DNA of 64,000 nucleotides from Cellulomonas denverensis (GTDB taxonomy: Bacteria; Actinomycetota; Actinomycetes; Actinomycetales; Cellulomonadaceae). Of this stretch, positions 40,505-49,718 are shown one piece after another; position 1 is the stretch's first letter, and each line of letters starts with the position of its first letter. The position numbers were made by a program, and so were the translations under genes. The notes beneath the pieces were generated by a model that ran no database searches, had not been told where the DNA came from, and saw nothing but the letters and a program-made list of their open reading frames with translations. Location of the stretch: contig NZ_JAAXOX010000010.1 of the NCBI RefSeq assembly GCF_012396125.1, positions 58,878 through 122,877 on the forward strand, in the 5' to 3' direction.

Positions 40505-41310
40505 CCCGTCACCCCCGCCCGGCGGGCCTCCGGGTCGTCCGGGTCGTCCGCGAGCGCCGCCAGCCAGCCGCCGTCGATCGCCACCGTCTGCCCGGAGACA
40601 TAGGACGCCTGGCCGGACAGCAGGAAGGCGACCACGGCGGCGACCTCCTCGGGTTCCCCGATCCGGCGGGCGGGTGAGCGGTCGGCCAGGAAGCGCTCGG
40701 CGGCGACCGGGTCCGGGGCGCGGCGGAACGACTCGTCGAGCGCCGGGGAGCGGACCGCGCCGGGGGCGACCGCGTTGGCCCGGATGCCGTGGGCGGCGTA
40801 GGTCACCGCGACCGACCGGGTGAGCGCCTCCACCGCGGCCTTGGTCATCTCGTACACGGTGTGCTCGGGGTAGGCCCGCGACCCGTGCACCGAGGACATG
40901 TTGACGATCGCGCCCGGCTCGCCGGTGGCCAGGAACGCACCGACGGCGGTCTCGCAGCCCCACAGCGACCCGAGCTGGTTGCCGCGGACCATCGCCCAGG
41001 TGTCCGGCTCGGACAGCTCGGTCAGGCCGTTGCGGACGGTGATCCCGGCGCAGTTCACCCAGCCGCCGAGCGGGGCCAGCCCGGTGGCGGTGGCCAGCAG
41101 GCGCGGGTGCAGGTCGCGGTCGGCGACGTCCCCGGCCACCGCGGCGACCCGGGCACCGGTGGCGCGCAGGGTGTCGGCGACCTCGGCGGTGCGGGTGGTG
41201 TCCCGGCCGGTGACCACCACCGCCCAGCCGTCGGCGGCCAGCCGGGTGGCGATCGCGCGGCCGAGGCCGGAGGACGATCCGGTCACCACCACCGAACGGG
41301 TCGCGGTCAT
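40501..41310 (-). CDS. SDR-family sugar dehydrogenase
   Basis: A 269-residue classical short-chain dehydrogenase. It has the NAD(P) loop TGSSSGLG (10-17), NCAG, Ser140 in VNMSSVHG and the catalytic Tyr153 and Lys157 in YEMTK. The end (SYVSGQTVAIDGGW) is typical. It probably oxidises the imported sugar or polyol to the lactone or ketone used by the lactonase and dehydratase. It is tied to both neighbours by four-base overlaps. Confidence 0.88.
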   Translation of the reverse strand: MTATRSVVVTGSSSGLGRAIATRLAADGWAVVVTGRDTTRTAEVADTLRATGARVAAVAGDVADRDLHPRLLATATGLAPLGGWVNCAGITVRNGLTELSEPDTWAMVRGNQLGSLWGCETAVGAFLATGEPGAIVNMSSVHGSRAYPEHTVYEMTKAAVEALTRSVAVTYAAHGIRANAVAPGAVRSPALDESFRRAPDPVAAERFLADRSPARRIGEPEEVAAVVAFLLSGQASYVSGQTVAIDGGWLAALADDPDDPEARRAGVTG

Positions 41311-42722
41311 GCGGTCTCCTCACGGGCCGGGGCGAGTCCGGCGATCAGGCGGTCGGCGGCGTCGGTCAGCAGCTCCAGGCCGCCGGGGGCGAGCAGGGTC
41401 TGCCACACCTGGTACCGGTCGCGGTGATACGAGCCGGCGTCCGGCAGGTAGACGAAGCCGGGGCCGTTGGTCAGGTTGAGCACCAGCACCGCCCGGTCGG
41501 GGTGCCGGGTGCGCAGGGTGGTCTGGAAGGCGGAGAACGCCTCGCCGGGGTGCGCCACGATCACCGCGTCGCCCAGCCGCCAGACCCAGAGCGGGTGCCG
41601 GGCCGTGTCGCCGTCCAGGTAGCCCTCGGCGAGCCGGGTGGCGCGGCGCAGGCGCTCGGTGGCGGCGACCGGGTCGATGCCGGACCAGCGGTCGGCGACC
41701 TGGTCGGCGGTCGGGGCGGGGCGGGCGGGCAGTGGGACGACCGTGGCGGTGCAGTCGACGTCGGCGGGCACCGCGGTGGGTTCGCGCTGCCACAGTCCCA
41801 GCGGCGCGCCGGACTCCACCACCCCGTCGAAGCGCAGCCGGGTGCCGGGTTCGCCCATCCGTTCCAGCACGGCGACCGCGGCGTGGCCGAGCACCCGGCC
41901 GTTGCGGTCGGTCTGTTCGGTGCCGGGGCCGTACTGCTCGCGCGGGGACAGTTCGCCGGAGGCGCCCTGCAGGAACAGGCACGGTGCGCCGGTGGCCGTC
42001 TCGACCACCTCCCGGGTGGCGCCGACCAGGTCCGGGGACAGCAGGCTGTTGTGGTGGGCCAGTGTGGTGGGGTGGCAGGCGTAGTTGACCAGGGTGGCGA
42101 TCGTGCGCCCCCCGGTGCTGAGCCGGCCGACCAGCAGGGTGTCGTCCGCGGGGGTGCCGGGGTCGAAGGCCACCACGTCCCGGTCGCCGCAGGGCAGGTT
42201 CCGGCTCACCGCCAGGTCGCACCGGCCCTGCGCCCAGGTCAGCACCGCGGGGGCGGCGGACTCCCGGGCGCTGCGGCAGGCGGCGGTCACCGCGGCGACG
42301 AGCGTGTCCTGGTACCCGGGCAGCAGGTCGGCGCCCGGCAGGTCCAGGCCCAGGTCGCTGATCGACGGGCCGGCATGGGTGTGCACCAGGTGCAGCAGCA
42401 GGTCGTCCGGGTCGGCGCCCAGGGCGGCCAGGATCGGGTCGCGCAGCCGCAGGAAGGACGCGGTGTCCCGCCACCAGCCCAGGTCCAGGGTCAGCAGGTA
42501 GCGCCAGCGGCCGGCCGCCGGGTCGCGGAAGGCCAGCACGGTGGCGGTGAGCGGGCAGTGCACGCCGGTGGCCAGCTCCGTGCGCGCCGCCCCCCAGTTG
42601 TGCGCGCGGATACCGGTCGGCGGGGTGACGTCGGCCCGGGCGACCCCGGCGGTGACGGCGGACTCGCGCGGGGTCCAGGTGGTGACGGCGGGCAGCGCGT
42701 CGCGGAGCACCGGGGCGGTCAT
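41307..42722 (-). CDS. neutral/alkaline ceramidase-like hydrolase
   Basis: A 471-residue protein resembling the N-terminal catalytic domain of neutral ceramidases. It has AGVARADVTPPTGIRAHNWG near residue 25, the zinc-region HLVHTHAGPS, NYACHPTTL, and the nucleophile-region FLQGASGELSP. There is no signal peptide. Relatives of this domain occur in carbohydrate operons, where an amide or ester of a sugar may be the substrate; that is inference. The four-base overlaps at both ends make it an integral part of the operon. Confidence 0.78.
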   Translation of the reverse strand: MTAPVLRDALPAVTTWTPRESAVTAGVARADVTPPTGIRAHNWGAARTELATGVHCPLTATVLAFRDPAAGRWRYLLTLDLGWWRDTASFLRLRDPILAALGADPDDLLLHLVHTHAGPSISDLGLDLPGADLLPGYQDTLVAAVTAACRSARESAAPAVLTWAQGRCDLAVSRNLPCGDRDVVAFDPGTPADDTLLVGRLSTGGRTIATLVNYACHPTTLAHHNSLLSPDLVGATREVVETATGAPCLFLQGASGELSPREQYGPGTEQTDRNGRVLGHAAVAVLERMGEPGTRLRFDGVVESGAPLGLWQREPTAVPADVDCTATVVPLPARPAPTADQVADRWSGIDPVAATERLRRATRLAEGYLDGDTARHPLWVWRLGDAVIVAHPGEAFSAFQTTLRTRHPDRAVLVLNLTNGPGFVYLPDAGSYHRDRYQVWQTLLAPGGLELLTDAADRLIAGLAPAREETA

Positions 42723-43462
42723 GCCTCACCCCGGGCGGTGGCCAGCACGTCGGCCGAGGCGGTGCGCAGCAGGGTGGAGTCGGTGGCCACGGTGAGCATC
42801 CGCACGCCGCGCTCCCGCCAGTACGCCGCCATCTGCCCGGTGGCGCAGTGCAGGCCCATCACGATCCCGGCGGCCTCGGTCGCGGCCAGCACGGTGTCCA
42901 GCGCCCGGTGCACCGCCGCCGAGCCGGCATAGGTCTCCCGGCCGAGCCCGAGCGTCAGCGCCAGGTCGTTCGGGCCGACGTAGATCCCGGCCAGCCCGGG
43001 CACCGCGGCGATCTCCCGCACCGCCTCGAAGCCCGCGGCGGTCTCCACCATCACGAACACCAGCCGGTCGGCATCCGCCCGCTCCGGCGCCGGCGCGGTG
43101 CCGTCGACGTCACCCCACATCGGCCCCCAGGACCGGAAGCCGGCGGGCGGGTAGGTGCAGGCGGCCACCGCGGCGGCGGCCTGCTCCGGGCTGTCCACCA
43201 TCGGCACGATCACCCCGTCGGCGCCGAGGTCGAGCGCCCGCATCATCGCGTCCGGGCGGTGGTCGGCGACCCGGACCAGGGTGGTGGCCGGGGTATGCCG
43301 GAGCGCTTGCAGCACCGGGACGACGGTGCCGGGGCCGGTCATCCCGTGCTGCAGGTCCACGCAGAGGTAGTCGTAGCCGGCCCGGCCGAGGAGTTCGGCG
43401 GTCACCGGGTCGGGCAGGGTGCTCCACACGCCGAGGGCGGCGGGGCCGGACGGGAAGGTCAT
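42719..43462 (-). CDS. HpcH/HpaI-family aldolase
   Basis: A 247-residue class II aldolase of the HpcH/HpaI/GarL family. It has CVDLQHGM with the catalytic histidine, LVRV for phosphate or substrate contact, VMVETAAGFEAV with a metal glutamate, and GPNDLALTLG with the metal aspartate. It should cleave a 2-keto-3-deoxy acid to pyruvate and an aldehyde. Its start overlaps the hydroxyacid-dehydrogenase stop. Confidence 0.87.
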   Translation of the reverse strand: MTFPSGPAALGVWSTLPDPVTAELLGRAGYDYLCVDLQHGMTGPGTVVPVLQALRHTPATTLVRVADHRPDAMMRALDLGADGVIVPMVDSPEQAAAAVAACTYPPAGFRSWGPMWGDVDGTAPAPERADADRLVFVMVETAAGFEAVREIAAVPGLAGIYVGPNDLALTLGLGRETYAGSAAVHRALDTVLAATEAAGIVMGLHCATGQMAAYWRERGVRMLTVATDSTLLRTASADVLATARGEA

Positions 43463-44553
43463 GCGACACGCTCCAGGTCGTCGGGGGTCACCGCATGCTC
43501 CAACGGTTCGCCCCGGGCAGCACGGTCCAGCTCGGCCAGCACGATCCGGCCCTGGCGCAACCGGCCCTCGACGGTGCCGGCCGCGTGGTGCGGGGTGAGC
43601 AGCACGTTCGGCAGGGCGCGCAGCGGGTGGTCGGCGGGCAGCGGTTCGGCGTCGAAGACGTCCAGCGCCGCGTCGATCCGGCCGGTGCGCAGTTCGGCCA
43701 GCAGCGCCGCCTCATCCACCAGCCAGGACCGCGCGGTGTTGACCAGCCCGGCGCCGTCCGGCATCAGCGCCAGCCGGCGGGCGTCCACCAGGTGCCGGGT
43801 CTCCGGCAGCGACGGGGCGTGCAGCACGACGATCCGGCTGCGGCGGAACAGCTCGTCCAGCTCCACCGCCTCCACCCCCAGGGCGTCCGCGTCGGTGAGG
43901 TACGGGTCGGCGACCAGCACCCGGGCACCCAGGGCGGTCAGCAGCGCGATGTTCGCCCGCCCGGTCCGGGAGGCGCCGACCACGCCGATCGTGCTGCCGA
44001 GCAGCTCGTGCCGGGGCGGGGCGGACTCGGCGGTGGCCCAGTCGGCGCCGGCGGCCAGGGCATGGTCGAACCGGGGCACCTGGTGCAGCAGCGCCAGGGT
44101 GAAGGTCAGTGCGACCTCGGCGACCGGCCGGGCCATCCCCTGTCCCGCCTGGGTGACCCGGACACCGCGGGCGAACAGCTCCCCGGTGACGAACGGCCGG
44201 ACGCTGGCCCCGGTGTGCGCGACCAGCTGCAACGTGGGCAGCCGGTCGAGCAGGGCGGCGTCCAGCGGCGGTTGGCCCCAGCAGGTGACCAGCACCCGGG
44301 CGGCGGGCCGGACCACGCCCGGCGACGCCAGCGCCGTCCCACCGTCCAGCCACTCGACCGTCCCGCCGAGCCGGTCGGCCACCGCGTCCAGCCGGGCGAG
44401 CGCGTCCCGGTCGAAGAACTCCGCGCGCAGTCCTTCCGGCACCGCCACCAGCACGGTCGCGGCGCCGAGTTCGGCACTCCCGCCGTGGGTGCGGGGGCGG
44501 GGCTGACGATCCGGGTGCGGGACCGGCGAACTCGCGGGCTGGGCGCCGGTCAT
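43459..44553 (-). CDS. D-2-hydroxyacid dehydrogenase
   Basis: A 364-residue two-domain NAD(P)-dependent dehydrogenase. The cofactor loop is a variant (IGVVGASRTGRANI rather than GxGxxG). The catalytic arginine is in NTARSWLVDE, the glutamate in DVFDAEPLP and the histidine in LTPHHAAGT. It could reduce the aldolase-derived 2-oxo acid or oxidise a hydroxyacid. The start at 44553 overlaps the preceding stop by ATGA; the upstream extension belongs to the neighbouring gene. Confidence 0.85.
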   Translation of the reverse strand: MTGAQPASSPVPHPDRQPRPRTHGGSAELGAATVLVAVPEGLRAEFFDRDALARLDAVADRLGGTVEWLDGGTALASPGVVRPAARVLVTCWGQPPLDAALLDRLPTLQLVAHTGASVRPFVTGELFARGVRVTQAGQGMARPVAEVALTFTLALLHQVPRFDHALAAGADWATAESAPPRHELLGSTIGVVGASRTGRANIALLTALGARVLVADPYLTDADALGVEAVELDELFRRSRIVVLHAPSLPETRHLVDARRLALMPDGAGLVNTARSWLVDEAALLAELRTGRIDAALDVFDAEPLPADHPLRALPNVLLTPHHAAGTVEGRLRQGRIVLAELDRAARGEPLEHAVTPDDLERVA

Positions 44554-45617
44554 CGCAGCCACCCGTCCAGGTGTTCGGCGACGAAGTCGTCGTCGGTCAG
44601 CCAGGGGTGCAGGCGGAGCACCCGGTCGATCTCCTCGGGCTGTCCGGGCGACAGGCCCTCCGCCGGGTCCAGGCACCAGGTCCCGGCCAGCAAGCCCTGG
44701 CGGCGCAGCACCTCGTGCACCCCGGCGATGCAGCCCGCGAAGCCGTGTGACGGGTCGAAGAGCGCGGCGTTCGCGTCGGTGATCGCGGCGGCCCGGGCCA
44801 TCAGCTCGACGGTGGCGGCGGCGTCCCCGGCCCGGGCGTCCCGCACCCGGTCCAGCAGCTCGACCGCCCGGCGGGTCCACACCGACCAGTGACCGAGCAG
44901 GCCGCCGGCCACGTGCCGGGTCACCGGCGCCCCGTCCGGGCCGTCGAAGGTCAGCGTGCTCAACAGGTCCGCCACGATCGCGTCGTCGTTGCCGGTGTAC
45001 AGCGCGATGTCGGCGCCCCGGGACGATCCGGCGACCGCACGGGCCACGTCCAGGGTGCGGTACCGGTCGAAGGGCGCTGCCTTCACCGCGACCACCGATT
45101 CCAGCTCGGCGAACCGGCGCCAGAACGACAGGCCCAGCCGCGGGCCGCGGATCGCCGCCTGCAGGTAGAAACCGATCACCGGCAGCACCTCGCCCACCGC
45201 GGCGGCACGCTCGATCATCGCGTCCTCGGTCGGCTCCGGCTCCCCGGCGGCCGGCCGCGGCGGGCTGAGCAGCACCGCGTGGTAGCCGAGCCCGGCGGCG
45301 AGTTCCGCCTCGGCCACCGCCTGGTGCACCGGCCCGGCGACCCCGGCGACCCGCAGGAACGGGCGGTCCACCTCCCGGTCCAGCACGTCGGCGGCCAGTT
45401 CCAGCACCGGGCGGTACAGGTCGATCCCCGGTTCGCGGATCTCGAACTGGGTGGTGTGCACGCCCACCGCGACCCCGCCGGCGCCGGAGGCGGCGTAGTA
45501 CCGGGTCAGGGCACGCTGGTGCCGCTCGTCGAACCGGCGCTCGGCGGTCAGGGCCAGCGGGTGGGCGGGGATCACCGCGCCGTCGTGCAGCAGGGTGTGC
45601 AGCTCGGGAGCCAGCAT
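44550..45617 (-). CDS. DHDPS-family lyase, divergent paralogue
   Basis: A 355-residue TIM-barrel protein of the dihydrodipicolinate synthase superfamily, longer than usual. Lys179 in VVAVKAAPFDRYR is the likely Schiff-base lysine and Tyr151 in IGFYLQ the proton-relay tyrosine. The C-terminal 80 residues have no family motif that I recognise. A second such lyase lies at 37800, so the pathway may need two retro-aldol or dehydration steps. Stop and start overlap the neighbours. Confidence 0.8.
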   Translation of the reverse strand: MLAPELHTLLHDGAVIPAHPLALTAERRFDERHQRALTRYYAASGAGGVAVGVHTTQFEIREPGIDLYRPVLELAADVLDREVDRPFLRVAGVAGPVHQAVAEAELAAGLGYHAVLLSPPRPAAGEPEPTEDAMIERAAAVGEVLPVIGFYLQAAIRGPRLGLSFWRRFAELESVVAVKAAPFDRYRTLDVARAVAGSSRGADIALYTGNDDAIVADLLSTLTFDGPDGAPVTRHVAGGLLGHWSVWTRRAVELLDRVRDARAGDAAATVELMARAAAITDANAALFDPSHGFAGCIAGVHEVLRRQGLLAGTWCLDPAEGLSPGQPEEIDRVLRLHPWLTDDDFVAEHLDGWLR

Positions 45618-46636
45618 CAGAACGCCCCGTCCCGGACCGTGAACTTGGTCGGCTTGCCGCTGGTCGGCAGCCCGGCGCGCAGCCAGGCGGCCTGCCAGTC
45701 GATCAGCTGTCCGGCGGTGACGTCCGGGTAGCCGAACAGGTCGAAGCACCGGGTGGCGTCGTTCAGCAGCGCGGTGGGCGCGGGCTCCCCGGTGAAGGCC
45801 GGCTCCACCCCGAGACCGGCGGCCAGTCGCCGGGCCACCCGCTGCACCGGCAGCACCTCCGGGCCGGTCAGGTTCAGGGTGAACACCTCCGGCGAGGCGT
45901 GCGCCATCGCCCGCAGGGTGACCTCGTTGGCGTAGCCCTGCCAAACCACGTTCACGTGCCCGGTGGTCAGGTCGACCGGCTCACCGGCCAGCAGGGTGGC
46001 GCCGATGTCGGCCAGCACGCCGTAGCGCAGATCCACCGCATAGTTCAGCCGGATCAGGCTCACCGGGGTGCCCCGGGTCAGCGCGCCGTGGGCGAACACC
46101 CGTTCCCGGCCCAGGCAGGACATCGCGTACTCGCCGACCGGCCCGACCGGGTGGTCCTCGGCCGCGCCCTGGGACTCGACCGGCACCAGCGGGTAGACGT
46201 TCCCGGTGGAGAACGCGGTGATCCGCGACCCGGCGTAGCGCCGCGCGACCCGGTCCGGCAGTGCGGCGTTCACCGCCCACGCCCAGGACGGTGCCGAGGC
46301 GGAACCGAACTTGGCGCCGACCATGAACAGCACGTCCGCACCGTCCGGCAGCTCCGGCTCGGCGTCGGCCAGCAGATCGGCGGCGTGCACCGACACCCCC
46401 TGCGACCGCAGGTGATCGGCCTGCGCGGCGTCCGACCAGCGGGAGACCGCGTGCACGGCATCCCCGGTCCGGCCGGCGGCGTCCATCGCCCGGCGGGCCA
46501 GCACCGCCAGGGTCGGGCCCATCTTGCCGCCGGCGCCCAGGATCACCAGGTCGCCGCTGGAGCGTGCCAGGTCGGCGACCAGGGCGGGCGAGGGGGTGGT
46601 GAGCCGGTCCTCCAGCTCGGTCTGCGAGGTGAACAT
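45617..46636 (-). CDS. NAD-dependent epimerase/dehydratase family protein
   Basis: A 339-residue extended-SDR-type protein. It has the Rossmann loop LVILGAGGKMGPTL near residue 31, GSRITAFSTGNVYPLVPVES, and TGHVNVVWQGYANEVTLRA. The usual YxxxK catalytic pair is not clear (YAMSCLGRER stands in its place), so activity may differ from typical epimerases. The ATG at 46636 is preferred because AAGGA lies six bases before it. Confidence 0.78.
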   Translation of the reverse strand: MFTSQTELEDRLTTPSPALVADLARSSGDLVILGAGGKMGPTLAVLARRAMDAAGRTGDAVHAVSRWSDAAQADHLRSQGVSVHAADLLADAEPELPDGADVLFMVGAKFGSASAPSWAWAVNAALPDRVARRYAGSRITAFSTGNVYPLVPVESQGAAEDHPVGPVGEYAMSCLGRERVFAHGALTRGTPVSLIRLNYAVDLRYGVLADIGATLLAGEPVDLTTGHVNVVWQGYANEVTLRAMAHASPEVFTLNLTGPEVLPVQRVARRLAAGLGVEPAFTGEPAPTALLNDATRCFDLFGYPDVTAGQLIDWQAAWLRAGLPTSGKPTKFTVRDGAF

Positions 46637-46659
46637 CGGATCCTTCCGCATCGGTGAGG

Positions 46660-47553
46660 TCAGCCCTTGATCCCGGTGTGCGCGACGCCCTCCTGGAAGG
46701 AGCGCTGCGCCACGGCATAGGCGGCGAAGATCGGCACCAGGGCCACCACGGACCCGGCCAGCACCACCGACAGCGGCACCTGCTGCTGCCGCATGGACGC
46801 GATGCCGACGGTGAGCGTCCACATGTCGGCGCTCTTGCCGATGATCAGCGGCCACAGGAAGTCGTTCCAGTGCCACAGGAAGACGAAGGTGCCCAGGGTG
46901 GCCAGCACCGGCTTGCACAGCGGCATGACGATCTGGGCGAAGGTCCGCCACTCCCCGGCGCCGTCGATCTTGGCCGCCTCGAATAGTTCATCCGGCAGCC
47001 CCTTGATGAACTGCCGCATCAGGAACACCGCCTGCGCGTTCGCCAGGGTCGGCAGGATCAGGCCCCAGTAGGTGTTCACCCCGCCCATCCGGGCCAGCAC
47101 GATGAAGGTCGGGATCAGCGTGACGTGGTACGGCACCATCACCATCGCCAGGAAGGACCAGAACATCACCTCCCGGCCCGGGAACCGCTTCTTGGCGAAG
47201 GCGTACCCGGCCATCGACGCCAGCAGCAGCACCAGCACCACCGACACCACGGAGTAGATGACGGTGTTGAGGAACCACTGGCCCATGTTCTTGCCGGACA
47301 GCACCTCGCCGAACGAGGAGGTGTCCAGGTTCCACGGCAGCAGCGAGCCGGGGAACTGCACGGCGGTCTCCGGCTTCAGCGCGATGATCACCATCGCGTA
47401 GAACGGGAACAGCGTGATCACCGCGCCGATGCCGAGCAGGATGCCCCGCCAGACCTTCCCGGCCCGGGTGGGTTCCAGTGCCCGGTACGGCCGACGGCGG
47501 GCCGGTGGTGGGGCGGCGTCCAGCACGGGCGGGGGCAGCGTCGGAGCACTCAC
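46660..47553 (-). CDS. ABC carbohydrate permease (MalG/UgpE type)
   Basis: A 297-residue permease with six helices after a cytosolic Pro/Arg-rich start. The EAA loop is ELFEAAKIDGAGEWRTFAQIVMP and the end reads SFQEGVAHTGIKG. It starts with GTG at 47553, overlapping the other permease stop (GTGA). It is one channel subunit of the importer for the sugar-acid pathway. Confidence 0.9.
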   Translation of the reverse strand: MSAPTLPPPVLDAAPPPARRRPYRALEPTRAGKVWRGILLGIGAVITLFPFYAMVIIALKPETAVQFPGSLLPWNLDTSSFGEVLSGKNMGQWFLNTVIYSVVSVVLVLLLASMAGYAFAKKRFPGREVMFWSFLAMVMVPYHVTLIPTFIVLARMGGVNTYWGLILPTLANAQAVFLMRQFIKGLPDELFEAAKIDGAGEWRTFAQIVMPLCKPVLATLGTFVFLWHWNDFLWPLIIGKSADMWTLTVGIASMRQQQVPLSVVLAGSVVALVPIFAAYAVAQRSFQEGVAHTGIKG

Positions 47554-48458
47554 TTCGGGTCCCTCCCCAGGAATCGGCGCTGGATCAGGGCGACGACCAG
47601 GGTCATCGCGAACAGCGCCACACCGATGGCGGCGGCGTAGCCGTAGTCGACGTACTTGAAGCCCTGGTCGTACAGCAGGTAGACGAGGGTGTAGGAGCCC
47701 CGGGCCGGACCGCCCTGGGTCATCACGAAGATCAGGTCGAACACCTGGAAGCTGGCGGTGGTCTCGATCACCGCGAGGAAGAACAGCGACGGCTTCAGGT
47801 GCGGCAGCACGATGTAGCGGAACCGCGCCCAGGCACCGGCACCGTCGGTCAGCGCCGCCTCCTCCAGCTCACGCGGCACGTCCTGCAACCCGGCCAGCAG
47901 GATCAACATCCCGTAGCCGAACCGGGACCACACCCCGACCAGCACCAGCGCCGGGATCACCAGCGTGGTCGAGGACAGCCAGGACTGGCCGCTGCCCCCG
48001 AGCGCGCTGGAGATCGACGACACCGGGCCGCCGGTGGAGAACACCCAGACGAACACCGTCCCGGCCAGCACCAGCGAGGTGATCACCGGCAGGAAGAACA
48101 CCGACCGGAAGAACCCGACACCGCGGAACCGCCGCCGCACGGCCAGCGCCATCACCAGCGACATCCCGACCGACAGCGGCACAGCCAGCACGGAGTACAG
48201 CACCGTGACCCGCAGCGACTGCCAGAACACCGGGTCGTGGATCATCCGGTCGAAGTTCGCCAGACCCTCCCACTCCAGTGAGCCGGAGATGTCGTAGTCG
48301 AACAGGCTCAGACCGACACCCGCGATCGCGGGGCCGAAGCGGAAGGCCAGGAACAGCAGGAACACCGGCAGGGCGAACAGCAGCCCGACCCGCGCGTCCC
48401 AGCGCGCCATCACACCTCGGCCCCGGCGACCGCGGGGCGTCTCGACGGTTGCGGCCAC
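47550..48458 (-). CDS. ABC carbohydrate permease (MalF/UgpA type)
   Basis: A 302-residue permease with six helices. Its EAA loop reads LEEAALTDGAGAWARFRYIVLP, and IFVMTQGGPARGSYTLVYLLY is typical of UgpA-like subunits. The GTG at 48458 lies three bases after the binding-protein stop. No ATPase is encoded in the operon, so a shared ATPase is expected. Confidence 0.9.
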   Translation of the reverse strand: MAATVETPRGRRGRGVMARWDARVGLLFALPVFLLFLAFRFGPAIAGVGLSLFDYDISGSLEWEGLANFDRMIHDPVFWQSLRVTVLYSVLAVPLSVGMSLVMALAVRRRFRGVGFFRSVFFLPVITSLVLAGTVFVWVFSTGGPVSSISSALGGSGQSWLSSTTLVIPALVLVGVWSRFGYGMLILLAGLQDVPRELEEAALTDGAGAWARFRYIVLPHLKPSLFFLAVIETTASFQVFDLIFVMTQGGPARGSYTLVYLLYDQGFKYVDYGYAAAIGVALFAMTLVVALIQRRFLGRDPK

Positions 48459-48461
48459 GGA

Positions 48462-49718
48462 TCAGCCGAGCATCGCGTCGGCGGAGGCGGCGGCGTCCTG
48501 CAGTGCCTGCTCCGCGGACTTCTGGCCGAGCAGTGCCGCCTGGATCTCCGGCGCGAGGACGCCCATCACCTCACGGGCGTGCTCGTTCACCGGGCCGACG
48601 GTGGTGTCCGGGATGGTCTGCTCGATCGCGCCGTACACCGGATCGTCGGCGTAGAGCTCACCGGTCGAGGTCAGCGGGGAGAACATCTTGGCGGTGGTGA
48701 CGTACTCCTTCACCGGGTCCGCGCTGGTCACGAAGTCGATCCAGGCGCCGGTGGCGTCCTTGGCGTCCGAGCCGGCCAGCATGGACAGCGACCCGACCGT
48801 GCCGTAGCCGATCGTCTCGGACTCGGTCAGCGGCGGCTGGATCACGATGTTCTCGGTGCCCCAGTACGGCTCGACGTCCGCCGGGCCGGACTGCCAGGTG
48901 CAGGCGACCTTGTTCTGGGCCAGCGCGGTCTGCTCGATGCTCGGCGTGGTGGTGATCAGGTCGGGCTCCAGGTAGCCGCCCTCGTTCAGGTCGACCAGGT
49001 ACTGCAGTGCCTGCTCGCCCGCTTCGGAGTCGAAGGCCACCTCGGTGCCGTCGTCGTTGAACACGTCACCTCCGGCCTGCCAGAGCAGCGGGTAGAACGT
49101 CATGTTCAGGGTGACCTCGGGCGAGCCCCAGTAGTTGGTGGCGTAGATGCCCTGCTCCTTGAGCGCCGGGGCGACGTCCATCAGGTCGTCCCAGGTGGTC
49201 GGGTACTCGCTGACCCCGATCGCGTCGAAGGCGGCCTTGTCGCAGACCAGCGGGTTCGCGCTGGTGAGGATCGGCGAGCCGAGCATCTGGCCGTCGACGG
49301 TGATCGAGTCCCGGACGTTCTCCAGCAGGTCGGCCTTGTGCTCGTCCGACAGGTAGTCGTCGATCGGCTCGATGGACGACTGGTACGTCGCGAGCTGGTC
49401 CGGGATCAGGTACACCGCGTCCGGGGCGGTCTGGGAGGCGATCGCCGTGGTCAGCGACTCGTCCCGGCCGGCCCAGGGGTAGATCTCGACCTTGACGGTC
49501 ACGTCGGGGTGCTCGGCGGTGAAGGCCTCGATCTGCTCGTCCCAGAATGCCTGGTGGGCGGGCTCGTCCGCGATCACCGGATAGGTCCACATGGTGACCT
49601 CGCCGGACAGCTCCCCCTCGGCGCCCGAGCCACCACCGCTGTCCGAGGACGAACAGCCCGCCAGCAGGACGGTGCAGGCGGCGCCGGTGGCCACCAGCGA
49701 CTTCGTCACGACTCTCAT
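48462..49718 (-). CDS. ABC carbohydrate-binding lipoprotein
   Basis: A 418-residue family-1 extracellular binding protein. The signal peptide RVVTKSLVATGAACTVLLAGC ends in a lipobox and is followed by a Ser/Gly-rich tether. The mature part begins EVTMWTYPVIADEPAHQAFW and has YPWAGRDESLTTAIASQTAP. It captures the substrate that the operon catabolises, probably a sugar or uronate oligomer. Its ATG overlaps the upstream oxidoreductase stop. Confidence 0.9.
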   Translation of the reverse strand: MRVVTKSLVATGAACTVLLAGCSSSDSGGGSGAEGELSGEVTMWTYPVIADEPAHQAFWDEQIEAFTAEHPDVTVKVEIYPWAGRDESLTTAIASQTAPDAVYLIPDQLATYQSSIEPIDDYLSDEHKADLLENVRDSITVDGQMLGSPILTSANPLVCDKAAFDAIGVSEYPTTWDDLMDVAPALKEQGIYATNYWGSPEVTLNMTFYPLLWQAGGDVFNDDGTEVAFDSEAGEQALQYLVDLNEGGYLEPDLITTTPSIEQTALAQNKVACTWQSGPADVEPYWGTENIVIQPPLTESETIGYGTVGSLSMLAGSDAKDATGAWIDFVTSADPVKEYVTTAKMFSPLTSTGELYADDPVYGAIEQTIPDTTVGPVNEHAREVMGVLAPEIQAALLGQKSAEQALQDAAASADAMLG